From assembly GCF_022637555.1 (NCBI RefSeq), contig NZ_CP093342.1, positions 3,596,001-3,660,000 of the forward strand: a stretch of DNA of 64,000 bases. The letters run 5' to 3'. A program made the translations under genes and the position numbers. The DNA comes from Microbacterium sp. H1-D42. Lineage in GTDB: Bacteria; Actinomycetota; Actinomycetes; Actinomycetales; Microbacteriaceae. Positions within the stretch are counted from its first letter, which is position 1, and each line of letters begins with the position of its first letter. Below, piece by piece: positions 53,964 through 63,237 of this stretch. Below the pieces are notes generated by a model. It saw only the letters and a program-made list of their open reading frames with translations, was not told the DNA's origin and searched no databases.

Positions 53964-54478
53964 CGGTCGCGACCGTTCTCGTCGAGGGGTGGCAGCAGCG
54001 CGCGGCTCTGCGAGCGCGCCTGCGCGACGGCATCCGAGGGGATGACGACGGTGGGGCGGGTGGCGTGGTGGAGCACGTTCGTCGAGGTGCTGCCCAGCAG
54101 AGTGGCCTTGAGTCCGCGCATGCCGCGGGAGCCGAGCACGATGAGAGTGACGTCGAGTTCCTCGGCGACCTCGACGATCGCCTCAGAGGCCGTTGCCATG
54201 GTCGACGAGACGAGGGCCTCGGCATCCAGGCCCGCAGCGCGGGCGATCTCGGCGCCCTCGGCGGCGATCCGCTCCGAGGCGTCGAGCGCTGCGGCGTCCA
54301 GCCCGCTCAGCTCCTCGAGCGCGGGATGCCCCTGCAGGTGCGCGGCAAAGCTCTCCATCGGCTGTCGCGCATAGAACATCACGGCGTCGGCCCCGGGGAA
54401 CAGGTCCGCGGCGGCCTGGACGGCGCTCTTCGCGTTGGGCGAACCGTCATAAGCGATCAGAAGCTTCGGAGTCGTCAT
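53960..54478 (-). CDS. Universal stress protein (UspA family)
   Basis: The 172-residue protein begins 'MTTPKLLIAYDGSPNAKSAV' and carries the ATP-binding type signature 'GSRGMRGLKATLLGSTSTNV' near the C-terminus (G-2x-G-9x-G-S/T). The ATG at 54478 has GGAAGAG upstream. It is the first gene after the CsoR-like boxes, so it is probably copper-inducible. The usual role of the family is stress adaptation; its partner here is unknown. Confidence 0.88.
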   Translation of the reverse strand: MTTPKLLIAYDGSPNAKSAVQAAADLFPGADAVMFYARQPMESFAAHLQGHPALEELSGLDAAALDASERIAAEGAEIARAAGLDAEALVSSTMATASEAIVEVAEELDVTLIVLGSRGMRGLKATLLGSTSTNVLHHATRPTVVIPSDAVAQARSQSRALLPPLDENGRDR

Positions 54479-54520
54479 TTCTCTTCCTTCGTCGGCAGGT
54501 GGCGTCGGCATCCGGATCGG

Positions 54521-54561
54521 ATACCCCCTGGGGGTATTAAGACTATACCCCCTAGGGGTAT
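54521..54561 (-). promoter_or_regulatory. Two CsoR-like boxes at the copper operon promoter
   Basis: ATACCCCCTGGGGGTAT (54521-54537) and ATACCCCCTAGGGGTAT (54545-54561) are 17-bp palindromes separated by seven bases. They match the known CsoR operator style. The minus-strand hexamer TATAGT (54547-54542) lies between and partly within them, so repressor binding would block the promoter of the uspA-copA series. The remaining gap up to 54704 shows no gene. Confidence 0.75.
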
Positions 54562-54704
54562 TCCCGACACCGCGATGACACCACTACAGCCATCGCCGAT
54601 CCCGCCCGCTATCGTGGGCGGATCGAATCGTGCCGCCATGACCGCCCGGGGCGGACGACCCGGTGGGATCGACCTGGACAACATCCGAGAAAGGGGAGCA
54701 CTCC

Positions 54705-54773
54705 GTGGCTCTCGTCACCCCGCATCCGACGCCCGCATCCGATCTGCACCTGGAGGTGGCGGCGTGCTGCTGA
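54705..54773 (+). CDS. 22-codon upstream reading frame overlapping the GH20 start
   Basis: A GTG at 54705 with AAAGGGGAG 7-8 bases upstream opens a 22-codon frame (VALVTPHPTPASDLHLEVAACC) that stops at 54773, inside the next gene. It has a better ribosome site than many genes here. It may be a leader peptide coupled to the GH20 gene or the residue of a deleted gene. Not recognised. Confidence 0.3.
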   Translation: MALVTPHPTPASDLHLEVAACC

Positions 54774-56947
54774 GCGAGAAGCTCGCGAGCGAAGGGCGGG
54801 TGCGCGTGTATCGCGGTGCCGCTGTGTTCGATGGCACTGGCGCTCCGCGGTTCACCGCTGACGTCGCGATCGAGGGAGCGCGGATCGTCGGCATCCGACG
54901 TCAGGGCGACCCCGATGACCTCACCCTGCCCGCCGGCGCCGTCGAGGTCGACGCGACGGGCCTGGCTCTCGCGCCCGGCTTCGTCGCCGCGGCACCCGAC
55001 GCGCAGCCGACCGTCACCACCGCGCTGACGGCGCCGGATGGCAACGGACCGGCGGCCGTCGCGAACGTGTTCCGCGCCGATTCTGCCGAGACGCGCACAC
55101 CGAGCGGCCGGCCCCGCACGCTCGAGGAGGCGGTGCGGATGCTGACGAGCGCCCCCGCAGAGCGCCTGGGACTCGATCTGGGCGACGCGCCGCGAGGCGT
55201 GCTCCGCGAGGGAGCCATCGCCGATCTGTTGCTCTTCGATCCGAGCGTCGTCGATGCCGGCGCACTGCTCGCCGTCCACCCCCACGAGGTGCTCGTCGCC
55301 GGCATCGCGGTGGTCGCCGACGGGGCGCCCACCGGCGCGGAACCGGGTCGGATGCTGACCGCGCAGCCCCCCGCGCACCTGGCCACCGTGCCGTGGATCG
55401 AGCACGACATCGACCCGGAAGCCGAGCCCTTCGAGCTGCGGGCGAACACTCCCGTGATCGCCGCCGACGGGCTGGCCGGCATCGCGGCTCAGCTGCGCGG
55501 GTGGCTCGGCGTCAGCATCCACTCCGTCGGGCAGCCGGCGATCACTCTGGGTCTTGACCGATCGCTCGACGGCGCGGAGGCGTTCCGCATCACTGTCACC
55601 GCGGCTGGCGTCGAGATCACCGGGGCGACGCCGGAGGGCGTCTTCCGCGGCGCCGTGACACTGCGTCAGCTGTGCACGTCCGAGAACGCGATCGGCAGCG
55701 TCATTTCGGCCGGCACCTGGTCGGGGGAGCCGGCGTTCGGCTGGCGCGGCGTGATGCTCGATGTGGCCAGGCACTTCCGCCCGGCGGACGACGTGCGCAG
55801 GCTGATCGACCTGCTCGCCGCCCATCACCTGAACGTGCTGCACCTGCATCTCACCGACGACCAGGGCTGGCGGTTCGAGGTGCCTGGGTATCCGCGGCTG
55901 ACCGAGATCGGCGCCGTGCGCACGGCGACGCAGCTCGGACACGGACCGGATGCCACGGTGCAGCCCGGGCGCCATGAGGGGTTCTATTCAGCATCCGACC
56001 TGCGTGATCTCGTCGCCTACGCGGCCGAGCGATTCGTCACCCTGGTGCCCGAGGTCGAGCTGCCGGGGCACGTGCAGGCCGCGTTGGCCGCGTATCCCGA
56101 CCTCGGCAACACCGATGTGTCCGAGCCTGCCGTGGGCCCGTGGGACCGGTTCGGCATCAACCACCGCACGCTCGCTCCGACAGACGCGGCGCTGACCTTC
56201 GGCTTCGCCGCGATCGACGCGCTGTGCGACGCCTTCGACTCGGAGTGGATCGGCATCGGCGGCGACGAGGTGTCGATCAAGGAGTGGGCGACGAGCGCCG
56301 CCGCGCAGGATCGGATGCTGCAGCTCGGACTGACCTCGGCGCGAGACGTGCAGCCGTGGTTCACCCGCGCTTTCGTCGCTCATGTGCGCTCGCGCGGGCG
56401 GACGGCGCTGGCGTGGGACGAGGTGCTCGAGGGCGAGGTGCCCGAGGGCGTGCGACTGCTGGCCTGGCGGGGGCCGGTCGCGATGGCGGAGGCGCTGCGC
56501 CGTGGCATTCCCGTCATCGCCTGCCCTGACCTCGAGGCGTACCTCGACTATCCGCAGGCGGACTCGGTCGATGAGCCGATCCGCGTCGGTCCGCCGCTGC
56601 CGCTCGAGCGCGCCTACACGCTGCGCGTGCCCGACGGCGCCGTCGGCGGGCAGGCGAACGTGTGGACCGAGCATCTGCCGACCAGGGACCGCGTGGACTT
56701 CGCGATGTTCCCGCGGCTGGCGGCGATCGCCGAGCGGCTGTGGCTCGGGGGAGAACCCGCGCCGTTCGACGACTTCGCTGGGCGACTGCCCGTGCACCTT
56801 CGGCGTCTCGCGGCGGCCGGTGTGCAGTACCGTCCGCTGGACGGACCGCGTCCCGATCAGCGGCGTCCAGGGGTGCCGGGCAAGCACCTCACGCTGGCGC
56901 AGCGCACCGCCATCGTGGATGAGCTGGTCGCCGGGCTGCGGGGCTGA
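54764..56947 (+). CDS. GH20 hexosaminidase fused to a barrel-less amidohydrolase remnant
   Basis: The 727-residue protein has two parts. Residues 1-215 are the two halves of the composite beta-sandwich of a D-aminoacylase-type amidohydrolase. The N-half reads 'VYRGAAVFDGTGAPRFTADV' to 'GLALAPGFVAAAPDAQPT'. The C-half reads 'TLEEAVRMLTSAPAERLGLD' to 'VLVAGIAVVADGAPTG'. The catalytic barrel and the HxH metal site that normally follow 'LAPGFVD' are missing. From about residue 225 a full GH20 domain follows, with catalytic Asp501-Glu502 ('GIGGDEVSI') and 'LHLHLTDDQGWRFEVPGY'. No signal peptide is present, so it is likely cytoplasmic and acts on imported GlcNAc oligomers. The GTG at 54764 has GGAGG 7 bases upstream. 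Confidence 0.85.
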   Translation: MLLSEKLASEGRVRVYRGAAVFDGTGAPRFTADVAIEGARIVGIRRQGDPDDLTLPAGAVEVDATGLALAPGFVAAAPDAQPTVTTALTAPDGNGPAAVANVFRADSAETRTPSGRPRTLEEAVRMLTSAPAERLGLDLGDAPRGVLREGAIADLLLFDPSVVDAGALLAVHPHEVLVAGIAVVADGAPTGAEPGRMLTAQPPAHLATVPWIEHDIDPEAEPFELRANTPVIAADGLAGIAAQLRGWLGVSIHSVGQPAITLGLDRSLDGAEAFRITVTAAGVEITGATPEGVFRGAVTLRQLCTSENAIGSVISAGTWSGEPAFGWRGVMLDVARHFRPADDVRRLIDLLAAHHLNVLHLHLTDDQGWRFEVPGYPRLTEIGAVRTATQLGHGPDATVQPGRHEGFYSASDLRDLVAYAAERFVTLVPEVELPGHVQAALAAYPDLGNTDVSEPAVGPWDRFGINHRTLAPTDAALTFGFAAIDALCDAFDSEWIGIGGDEVSIKEWATSAAAQDRMLQLGLTSARDVQPWFTRAFVAHVRSRGRTALAWDEVLEGEVPEGVRLLAWRGPVAMAEALRRGIPVIACPDLEAYLDYPQADSVDEPIRVGPPLPLERAYTLRVPDGAVGGQANVWTEHLPTRDRVDFAMFPRLAAIAERLWLGGEPAPFDDFAGRLPVHLRRLAAAGVQYRPLDGPRPDQRRPGVPGKHLTLAQRTAIVDELVAGLRG

Positions 56948-56965
56948 GTCTCAGCCCGGCCGGCG

Positions 56966-57436
56966 TCAGAACTCCTCGTCCTCCTCGGGACGAGGGCCGC
57001 GGGAATCCTGGGTCGCCAGCACCAGAGAGATGATCGTGAACGCGAACATGATGACCCAGGCAGGATTGGTGACCCCGATGGCGATATCGAGCGCGGGCTG
57101 CTGTGTGCCGCTGACGATCGTCTGCAGTCCGTCTGCGGTGATGTCCGGGATCGTCAGGCCGAACAGGACGCCGCATATGCAGGCCACGATGAGGGTGCCC
57201 CACGTTGACGGTCGCGTCGTGAATCCGCGGTTGGCCGTGCGCGCGATCGCTCGCCCGAGGAACGCGTACAGCACGATCACCACCACGCCGATCGGCAGGT
57301 ACGCGATGGTGAGTTCACCCCCTGCTCCGAAGAGGAATCGGCCGAGGACGATCCACAGCGCGAGCGCCACACCGGCGACGAGAACACCGACACCGCGGGT
57401 GGTGCCAACGCGTGTCGTCTGCTCGAGGGAGTCCAT
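56966..57436 (-). CDS. Four-helix membrane protein of unknown function
   Basis: The 156-residue protein has four hydrophobic segments (about residues 15-36, 44-63, 80-99 and 124-141) and an acidic C-terminus 'RGPRPEEDEEF'. No family is recognised. It is convergent with the GH20 gene and lies 83 bases downstream of tRNA-Leu on the same strand. Confidence 0.65.
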   Translation of the reverse strand: MDSLEQTTRVGTTRGVGVLVAGVALALWIVLGRFLFGAGGELTIAYLPIGVVVIVLYAFLGRAIARTANRGFTTRPSTWGTLIVACICGVLFGLTIPDITADGLQTIVSGTQQPALDIAIGVTNPAWVIMFAFTIISLVLATQDSRGPRPEEDEEF

Positions 57437-57478
57437 GCTCCGAGCCTACGAGGCCGGTGACCTCGACCACGAAAGCAG

Positions 57479-57510
57479 AAGGACCCCGGGTCTTTCGACC
57501 TGGGGTCCTT
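57479..57510 (-). terminator. tRNA-Leu terminator
   Basis: AAGGACCCCgGGTC (57479-57492) pairs with 57497-57510 with one mismatch around TTTC, nine bases beyond the 3' end of the minus-strand tRNA. The run ends in CTT on the minus strand. Confidence 0.7.
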
Positions 57511-57519
57511 CACATTCTG

Positions 57520-57603
57520 TGCGCGAGGGGGGACTTGAACCCCCACGCCCTTGCAGGCACTGGCACCTGAAGCCAGCGCGTCTACCTATTCCGCCACTCG
57601 CGC
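57520..57603 (-). tRNA. tRNA-Leu (anticodon CAG)
   Basis: The 84-base minus-strand sequence has the acceptor stem GCGCGAG/CTCGCGC with discriminator A, an anticodon stem CTGGC/GCCAG around the loop TTCAGGT (anticodon CAG), a long variable arm as expected for leucine, and a T arm with GTTCAAG. CCA is not encoded. Confidence 0.95.
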
Positions 57604-57845
57604 ATGTTGTCTTCCGCAGAAGCCAACCTCCCTAAGATATCACGTGATTTCCCGGTGCTCGAACCACGCCCGGGTGGCCCGGCTTCCAGCATCCACGCCC
57701 GAGACAGGCGATGCGCCGGCAGCAGGCGAATCCCCGAGAAATCGGCCTGATCCGGGTGGATCGCCTGATCTCGGCGGCGTGCGGGGCACGTTTTCAGGCC
57801 ACATGGATACGATGGCGTAACCGATCGGCATGCCAAAGGAACCTT

Positions 57846-58532
57846 GTGGGACTACTCGACAGCTTTGAGAAGGGTCTGGAACGCGCTGTCAACAGCGCGT
57901 TCGCGAAGACCTTCCGCAGCGGCATCCAGCCTGTCGAGATCGCCTCCGCCCTTCGGCGCGAGGCTGACACGAAGGCGGCTGTGGTCAGCCGCGATCGCAT
58001 CATCACCCCCAGCGACTACCTCGTCCGCCTCAGTCCTGACGATGACGAGCGGATGCGATCGCTCGGACGCGCCCTGCACGACGAGCTGTACGCGCTGCTC
58101 ACCAAGCACGCCCGCACCCAGGGCTACAGCTTCTCGGGCCCGCTCTCCATCGCGATCGAGGCCGACGAGCGCGTCGCCACCGGCACCGTGCGCGTGAACT
58201 CCAGCTCGGTCGAGGGCCGCGTCAGCTGGCAGGGCGTCGTCGAGATCGCTGGGCAGCGGCATCCGCTCACCAGCGCACGCACCGTGATCGGCCGCGGGAC
58301 CGACGCCGACATCACCATCGCCGATGCCGGCTCCAGCCGCCGCCACGCCGAGATCCTCTGGGACGGCGAGCGCGCGATGCTGCGCGACCTCGGCTCCACG
58401 AACGGCACGAAGATCGACGGACAGAAGGTGCGCGAGGCTGCGCTGACGCCAGACACGTCGTTCACGATCGGGCGCACGGAGCTGACGTTCCGCGTGGTCC
58501 CGGTCACGCACAAGGGAGCCATTCATGAGTGA
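57846..58532 (+). CDS. fhaA: FHA-domain protein FhaA
   Basis: The 228-residue protein has the N-terminal DUF3662/FhaA-N domain ('GLLDSFEKGLERAVNSAFAK', residues 2-120) and a C-terminal FHA domain that binds phosphothreonine ('TVIGRGTDADITIADAGSSR', then 'RDLGSTNGTKIDG'). In mycobacteria FhaA couples the PknA/PknB kinases to peptidoglycan synthesis. AAGGA lies before the GTG start. It is the first gene of the fhaA-fhaB-pstP-rodA-pbpA-pknA operon. Confidence 0.93.
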   Translation: MGLLDSFEKGLERAVNSAFAKTFRSGIQPVEIASALRREADTKAAVVSRDRIITPSDYLVRLSPDDDERMRSLGRALHDELYALLTKHARTQGYSFSGPLSIAIEADERVATGTVRVNSSSVEGRVSWQGVVEIAGQRHPLTSARTVIGRGTDADITIADAGSSRRHAEILWDGERAMLRDLGSTNGTKIDGQKVREAALTPDTSFTIGRTELTFRVVPVTHKGAIHE

Positions 58533-59019
58533 ACTGATGCTCCTGCTGCTGCGGGTCGGCTTCCTGGTGATGCTGTGGTTCTTCGTCTTCGGCGTCGTCT
58601 ACTCGCTGCGCGCGGACCTGTTCGGCGTCCGGGTCCGCAAGATGCCGGCCGGTGAAGCTGGCGCGGTTCCCGTGGCATCCACCCCCGCTCGTCCCCCGCG
58701 ACCCAGCGGCGCCGGCGTCAAGGGCGCAACCCACCTCGTGATCACGTCCGGACCCAAAGTCGGTCTCGAAGTGCCCCTCGGCACCGCGGACTCCATGTCG
58801 ATCGGCCGCTCCAGCGAATCGGGCCTCGTCATCCGCGACGACTACACCTCCAGCCACCACGCCCGGCTCTCCCGTCGCGGTGACATCTGGACTCTGCAGG
58901 ACCTCGGCTCGACCAACGGCACGTTCCTCGACGGGCAGCGCCTGAGCGACGCCCCGGTGCAGGTCGCCATCGGCACGCCCATCAAGGTCGGCGCCACGAC
59001 ATTCGAGCTGCGAGCGTAA
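58525..59019 (+). CDS. fhaB: FHA-domain protein FhaB (FipA-like)
   Basis: The 164-residue protein has one N-terminal membrane segment (residues about 5-28, 'LLLRVGFLVMLWFFVFGVVY'), a Pro-rich linker and an FHA domain ('SIGRSSESGLVIRDDYTSSH', then 'LQDLGSTNGTFLDG'). It overlaps fhaA by eight bases. Homologues link kinase signalling to the division machinery. Confidence 0.93.
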   Translation: MSELMLLLLRVGFLVMLWFFVFGVVYSLRADLFGVRVRKMPAGEAGAVPVASTPARPPRPSGAGVKGATHLVITSGPKVGLEVPLGTADSMSIGRSSESGLVIRDDYTSSHHARLSRRGDIWTLQDLGSTNGTFLDGQRLSDAPVQVAIGTPIKVGATTFELRA

Positions 59020-59034
59020 GGGCCCCGCACCGCA

Positions 59035-60366
59035 ATGGTCTTCGAGGGCTCGAGCGCTGCGATCTCCCACACCGGGAAGGTCCGCTCCAACAACCAGGAT
59101 TCCGGATATTCCGGCGCGAACCTGTTCGTCGTCGCAGACGGCATGGGCGGTCACGCCGGCGGCGACGTCGCCTCGACCATCGCCATCGGCCGGATGGAAG
59201 CCCTCGACAAGGCCTACGCCGACACCGATGACGCCCAGGCGTCACTGCAGGCCGCCGCGACCACAGCCGCCACCGACCTCGTGCGCGCATCGAAGGAGCG
59301 CCCTGAGCTCGCCGGCCTCGGCACCACGCTCAGCGCCATCATCATGGTCGATGACTACGCCGTCATCGGACACATCGGCGACTCGCGCATCTACCTGTAC
59401 CGCGACGACGCGCTCACCCAGATCACCACCGACCACACGTTCGTGCAGAGACTGGTGGACTCCGGCCGCATCACGCTGGAAGAGGCCAGGTACCACCCGC
59501 GCCGCTCGGTGCTGATGCGCGTGCTCAGCGACATGGACATCGCCCCCGACCTGGACATGTTCGTCATGCCCACCCAGCCGGGCGACCGCTGGATGCTGTG
59601 CTCCGACGGTCTGTCCGGCGTCGTCGACGAACTGCACATCGCCAAGGTGATGAGCCTGGGGCTGGCACCTGGCCGCACCGCCGACAACCTGCTCAAGCAG
59701 GCCCTCGACGGCGGCGCACCCGACAACGTCACCGTCGTGCTCGTGGACGTCGGCGGCGCCCACCCGCTCTCGTCGGGCACGCCGACGATCGTCGGTGCGG
59801 CATCCAACCCCTCCGACCTGCCGGTGCCCACCGCACGCCCCTCGCTCAGCAGCTGGTTGCACCCGGTGCGCCAGGCCGCCAACGAGCCCAGCCACTTCGA
59901 ACCCGACTCGGACTACTTCGAGGAGATCATCGAAGAGGATCGTCGCCGCGCGCGGCGACGGCGGGCCGCATGGCTGGTCGGGCTGTTCCTCGCGATCCTC
60001 GCCCTCGTCGGCGCGGGGATGCTGGCGTACAACTGGACCCAGACCCGCTACTTCGTCGGTGCTGACGACGACAGCGTGGTGATCTTCCGCGGGGTGCAGC
60101 AGAGCCTCGGACCGATCTCGCTGTCGACCGAGGTGCATGACACGCAGATCCTGTTGGCCGACCTGCCGACGTATCAGCGGGACTCTGTCGAACGGACCAT
60201 CAATGCGCGCTCGTTCGCGGACGCGGTGGCGATCACCGAGCGCCTTCGGGGCAGCGTGCTCGCCCCGGTTCCCGAATCGACTCCCGTCCCCGAGATCGAC
60301 CCCAGCGCGACGCCGACGCCTGGCGCGACGACGCCTGCCGCAACGACGGAGGTGCCGACGCCATGA
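59035..60366 (+). CDS. pstP: PP2C-type Ser/Thr phosphatase PstP
   Basis: The 443-residue protein has a PP2C domain (residues 1-235) with the metal-site motifs 'VRSNNQDSGY', 'LFVVADGMGGHAGG', 'IGHIGDSRIYLYRD', 'LCSDGLSG' and 'GGAPDNVTVVLVD'. A linker, one membrane segment ('WLVGLFLAILALVGAGML', about residue 315) and an extracytoplasmic tail ending in Thr/Pro/Ala-rich sequence follow. It reverses PknA/PknB phosphorylation. No clear Shine-Dalgarno lies before the ATG, 15 bases after fhaB. Confidence 0.93.
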   Translation: MVFEGSSAAISHTGKVRSNNQDSGYSGANLFVVADGMGGHAGGDVASTIAIGRMEALDKAYADTDDAQASLQAAATTAATDLVRASKERPELAGLGTTLSAIIMVDDYAVIGHIGDSRIYLYRDDALTQITTDHTFVQRLVDSGRITLEEARYHPRRSVLMRVLSDMDIAPDLDMFVMPTQPGDRWMLCSDGLSGVVDELHIAKVMSLGLAPGRTADNLLKQALDGGAPDNVTVVLVDVGGAHPLSSGTPTIVGAASNPSDLPVPTARPSLSSWLHPVRQAANEPSHFEPDSDYFEEIIEEDRRRARRRRAAWLVGLFLAILALVGAGMLAYNWTQTRYFVGADDDSVVIFRGVQQSLGPISLSTEVHDTQILLADLPTYQRDSVERTINARSFADAVAITERLRGSVLAPVPESTPVPEIDPSATPTPGATTPAATTEVPTP

Positions 60367-61745
60367 CCGACGTGAGTGCAGACACCAGCGTCGTACGCGC
60401 GCTGAAGAAGATCAGGATGCCGCAGAAGCAGCGCAACCGGGAGTTCTGGCTGCTGCTGTTCGCCTGTGTGATCTCGGGTTCGGCCCTCACGCTGGTGCAG
60501 CTGGGCGCGCTCGGCTCGGTCGACCCGATGATCCTCGTGATCGGCGGCGGCCTTGCCCTGCTGGTGTTCGCCCTGCACGTGGTGCTGCGCGTGGTGGCAT
60601 CCGATGCCGACCCGTTCGTGCTGCCGATCGCGACGGTGCTCACCGGGCTCGGCATCGCGATGATCTACCGCATCGACATCGCCCTGAAGTACACCGGCTG
60701 GGACGCCTACTCGAACAAGCAGCTCGCCTGGACCGCGATCTCGCTCGCCGGCGCGATCGCGCTGGTGATCGCGCTGCGCAACTACCGGGTGCTGTACCGC
60801 TACACCTACATCTTCGGCCTGGCCGGAATCGCGCTGCTGATCCTGCCGTTCATTCCCGGTCTCGGCGCCTCGGGGGCGAACGCCGACGTCTGGGTGTCGA
60901 TCGGCGGACTGTTCTCGTTCCAGCCGGGTGAGCTGGCCAAGATCTGCCTGGCGATCTTCTTCGCCGGATATCTCGTGCGCACCCGCGAGAGCCTCAGCTC
61001 GGTGGGCAAGAAGTTCCTCGGCATCACCTGGCCGCGCATGCGCGAGCTGGGGCCGGTGCTGGTGGTCTGGCTCATCTCACTGCTGATCATCGTCACCCAG
61101 CGTGACCTCGGCACCGGAATGCTCATCTTCGGCATGTTCATCGCCATGCTCTACGTCGCCACCGGCAAGACCAGCTGGGTGCTGATCGGCCTTGTCGGCG
61201 TCGGGGTGGGCGTGTTCTTCGCGACGCGGGTGCTCTCTTACGTGCAGGGCCGTTTCACCAACTGGCTTGACGCGTTCAACCCCGACGTGATCGCCGCTGA
61301 CGGCGGCAGCTATCAGCTGGTCGAGGGCATCTTCGGTCTCGCGCACGGCGGCCTGATCGGCACCGGCTGGGGCCAGGGCCGCCCGCAGATCACCCCGCTC
61401 GCGCACAGCGACTACATCATCCCCAGCCTCGGCGAAGAGCTCGGCATCGTCGGCCTGTTCGCGATCCTCTGCCTGTACATGGTCTTCATCAGCCGTGGTC
61501 TGCGGATCGGGCTGGCCGGGCAAGACGATTTCGGCAAGCTGCTCGCCACCGGTCTCTCGTTCACCATCGCTCTGCAGGTGTTCATCATGGTCGGCGGCGT
61601 CACGCGCGTCATTCCGCTGACCGGCCTGACCACGCCGTTCCTCGCCGCGGGTGGCTCGTCGCTGGTGGCCAACTGGCTCATCGTCGCGCTGCTGCTGCGC
61701 ATCAGCGACGGCGTGCGCCGCCAACCCCGGGTCGTGATCGGATGA
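60363..61745 (+). CDS. rodA: SEDS peptidoglycan glycosyltransferase RodA
   Basis: The 460-residue protein has about 12 membrane segments and the SEDS features 'TQRDLGTGMLIFGMFIAMLY' and 'SDYIIPSLGEELGIVGLFAI'. It polymerises lipid II and works with the class B penicillin-binding protein encoded next. It overlaps pstP by four bases. Confidence 0.93.
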   Translation: MTDVSADTSVVRALKKIRMPQKQRNREFWLLLFACVISGSALTLVQLGALGSVDPMILVIGGGLALLVFALHVVLRVVASDADPFVLPIATVLTGLGIAMIYRIDIALKYTGWDAYSNKQLAWTAISLAGAIALVIALRNYRVLYRYTYIFGLAGIALLILPFIPGLGASGANADVWVSIGGLFSFQPGELAKICLAIFFAGYLVRTRESLSSVGKKFLGITWPRMRELGPVLVVWLISLLIIVTQRDLGTGMLIFGMFIAMLYVATGKTSWVLIGLVGVGVGVFFATRVLSYVQGRFTNWLDAFNPDVIAADGGSYQLVEGIFGLAHGGLIGTGWGQGRPQITPLAHSDYIIPSLGEELGIVGLFAILCLYMVFISRGLRIGLAGQDDFGKLLATGLSFTIALQVFIMVGGVTRVIPLTGLTTPFLAAGGSSLVANWLIVALLLRISDGVRRQPRVVIG

Positions 61746-61765
61746 TGCGCCGTGATCGGATGATG
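61733..61765 (+). repeat. 15-bp direct repeat at the rodA stop
   Basis: CGTGATCGGATGATG occurs at 61733-61747 and 61751-61765, an 18-bp period. The first copy contains the rodA stop codon. It looks like a small tandem duplication that lengthened the rodA-pbpA gap. Confidence 0.8.
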
Positions 61766-61779
61766 GGAGTGGTGATCAG

Positions 61780-63237
61780 ATGACTAAAGAATTGCGCCGA
61801 CTGAGTTTTGTCGTGCTGGTGATGTTCCTGTCGCTGTTCCTGGCGACGAGCTGGATCCAGGTGATCGATGCCGACAACCTGGCTCAGAATCCCGACAACA
61901 CCCGCACGCGCCTTGACAGCTTCCAGATCCAGCGTGGATCGATCATCGTCGACGGCGCGGCGATCGCGTCGTCGGTGCCGGCACCGGATCGCTACCAGTA
62001 CCAGCGGGTGTACACGGATGCTGCCATGTGGGCGCCGGTGACCGGCTATTTCAACCCGGCGCTGCAGTCGGCGACCGGCATCGAGCAGTCGTTCAACGCA
62101 GACCTCTCTGGCACGGGATCGAACGCGTTCTTCGGCGAGATCGAACGCATCCTGTCGGGTCAGCCGCAGCAGGGTCTCAGCGTGGAGCTGACGATGAACG
62201 CGAAGGCCCAGCGTGCGGCGTACGAGGCGCTGCAGGGCCTGCAGGGAGCCGTCGTCGCCATCGAGCCGGCCACAGGGCGCGTGCTCGCGATGGCATCCAC
62301 GCCCGGCTACGACACCAACGCCCTCGCCTCACACGACGCGGATGCCGTCAACGCCGAGCACGACCGACTCGCCGCCGATCCGAGCAAGCCGCTGTACAAC
62401 CGCGCGATCGCCGGCAAGCTGAACCCGCCTGGATCGACGTTCAAGGTCGTCGTGGCGGCTGCGGCACTGGCATCCGGTGACTGGACTCTCGAATCGACGC
62501 TGCCGAACCCGGCGCGCTACCGGCTGCCTGGCACCATGACCGACATCTCCAACGCCTGGGGTGGCACCTGCGGCAACGGCCCGACCGCCACGCTCGCGCA
62601 GGCGCTGAAGCTCAGCTGCAACATCCCGATGGCCGAGCTCGCCGTCGAGCTCGGTGACAAGCAGATCCGCGAGACTGCGGAGAAGTTCGGCTTCAACACC
62701 GAGCTCGACATCCCGCTGAAGGCGACCGAGTCGAGCTACCCGTCGGGCCTCAATGACGCCGAGACGGCGCTGACCGGATTCGGCCAGGGGCAGGTCACCG
62801 CAACGCCGCTGCAGATGGCGATGGTGTCGGCCGGAGTCGGCAACGGCGGCACGGTCATGAAGCCGCGAATGGCGGATGCTGTGATCGGCGACGACTTCGC
62901 CGTGCACACGCAGTTCACCGATGAGGCCTTCGACCAGGTGCTCGATGCCGACGATGCCGCCGCATTGACCGCCGTACTGGTCGAGGGCGTCGAATCGGGA
63001 GCGGCGACGGGTGCAAGAATAGACGGCGTCGATGTCGCCGGAAAGACCGGAACAGCGGAGAATGCCGAAGGCGAGCCGTACACGTTGTGGTTCACGGGAT
63101 TTGCACCTGCGGACGATCCGCAGGTGGCAGTGGCGGTCCTCGTCGAAGACGGCGGTGGAAAGGGTCAGTCGGGAACGGGCAACGAGCTCGCCGCCCCGAT
63201 TGCGAAGAAGGTCATAGAGGCGGTGCTGGGCAAATGA
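61780..63237 (+). CDS. pbpA: Class B penicillin-binding protein PbpA
   Basis: The 485-residue transpeptidase has a single N-terminal membrane anchor (residues about 8-27). Active-site motifs are SxxK 'PPGSTFKVV' (Ser219, Lys222), SxN 'KLSCNIPMA' and '[10 protein letters not shown]' (Lys422). It partners with RodA and is a substrate or partner of PknA/PknB in related bacteria. It is shorter than typical PBP2 proteins, as in other actinobacterial PbpA. Confidence 0.95.
   Translation: MTKELRRLSFVVLVMFLSLFLATSWIQVIDADNLAQNPDNTRTRLDSFQIQRGSIIVDGAAIASSVPAPDRYQYQRVYTDAAMWAPVTGYFNPALQSATGIEQSFNADLSGTGSNAFFGEIERILSGQPQQGLSVELTMNAKAQRAAYEALQGLQGAVVAIEPATGRVLAMASTPGYDTNALASHDADAVNAEHDRLAADPSKPLYNRAIAGKLNPPGSTFKVVVAAAALASGDWTLESTLPNPARYRLPGTMTDISNAWGGTCGNGPTATLAQALKLSCNIPMAELAVELGDKQIRETAEKFGFNTELDIPLKATESSYPSGLNDAETALTGFGQGQVTATPLQMAMVSAGVGNGGTVMKPRMADAVIGDDFAVHTQFTDEAFDQVLDADDAAALTAVLVEGVESGAATGARIDGVDVAGKTGTAENAEGEPYTLWFTGFAPADDPQVAVAVLVEDGGGKGQSGTGNELAAPIAKKVIEAVLGK

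Noticed and set aside
54065..54763. Upstream in-frame extension of the fused GH20 gene
   Set aside because: It would run antisense through the UspA gene and across both CsoR-like boxes. The GTG at 54764 has a clear GGAGG.
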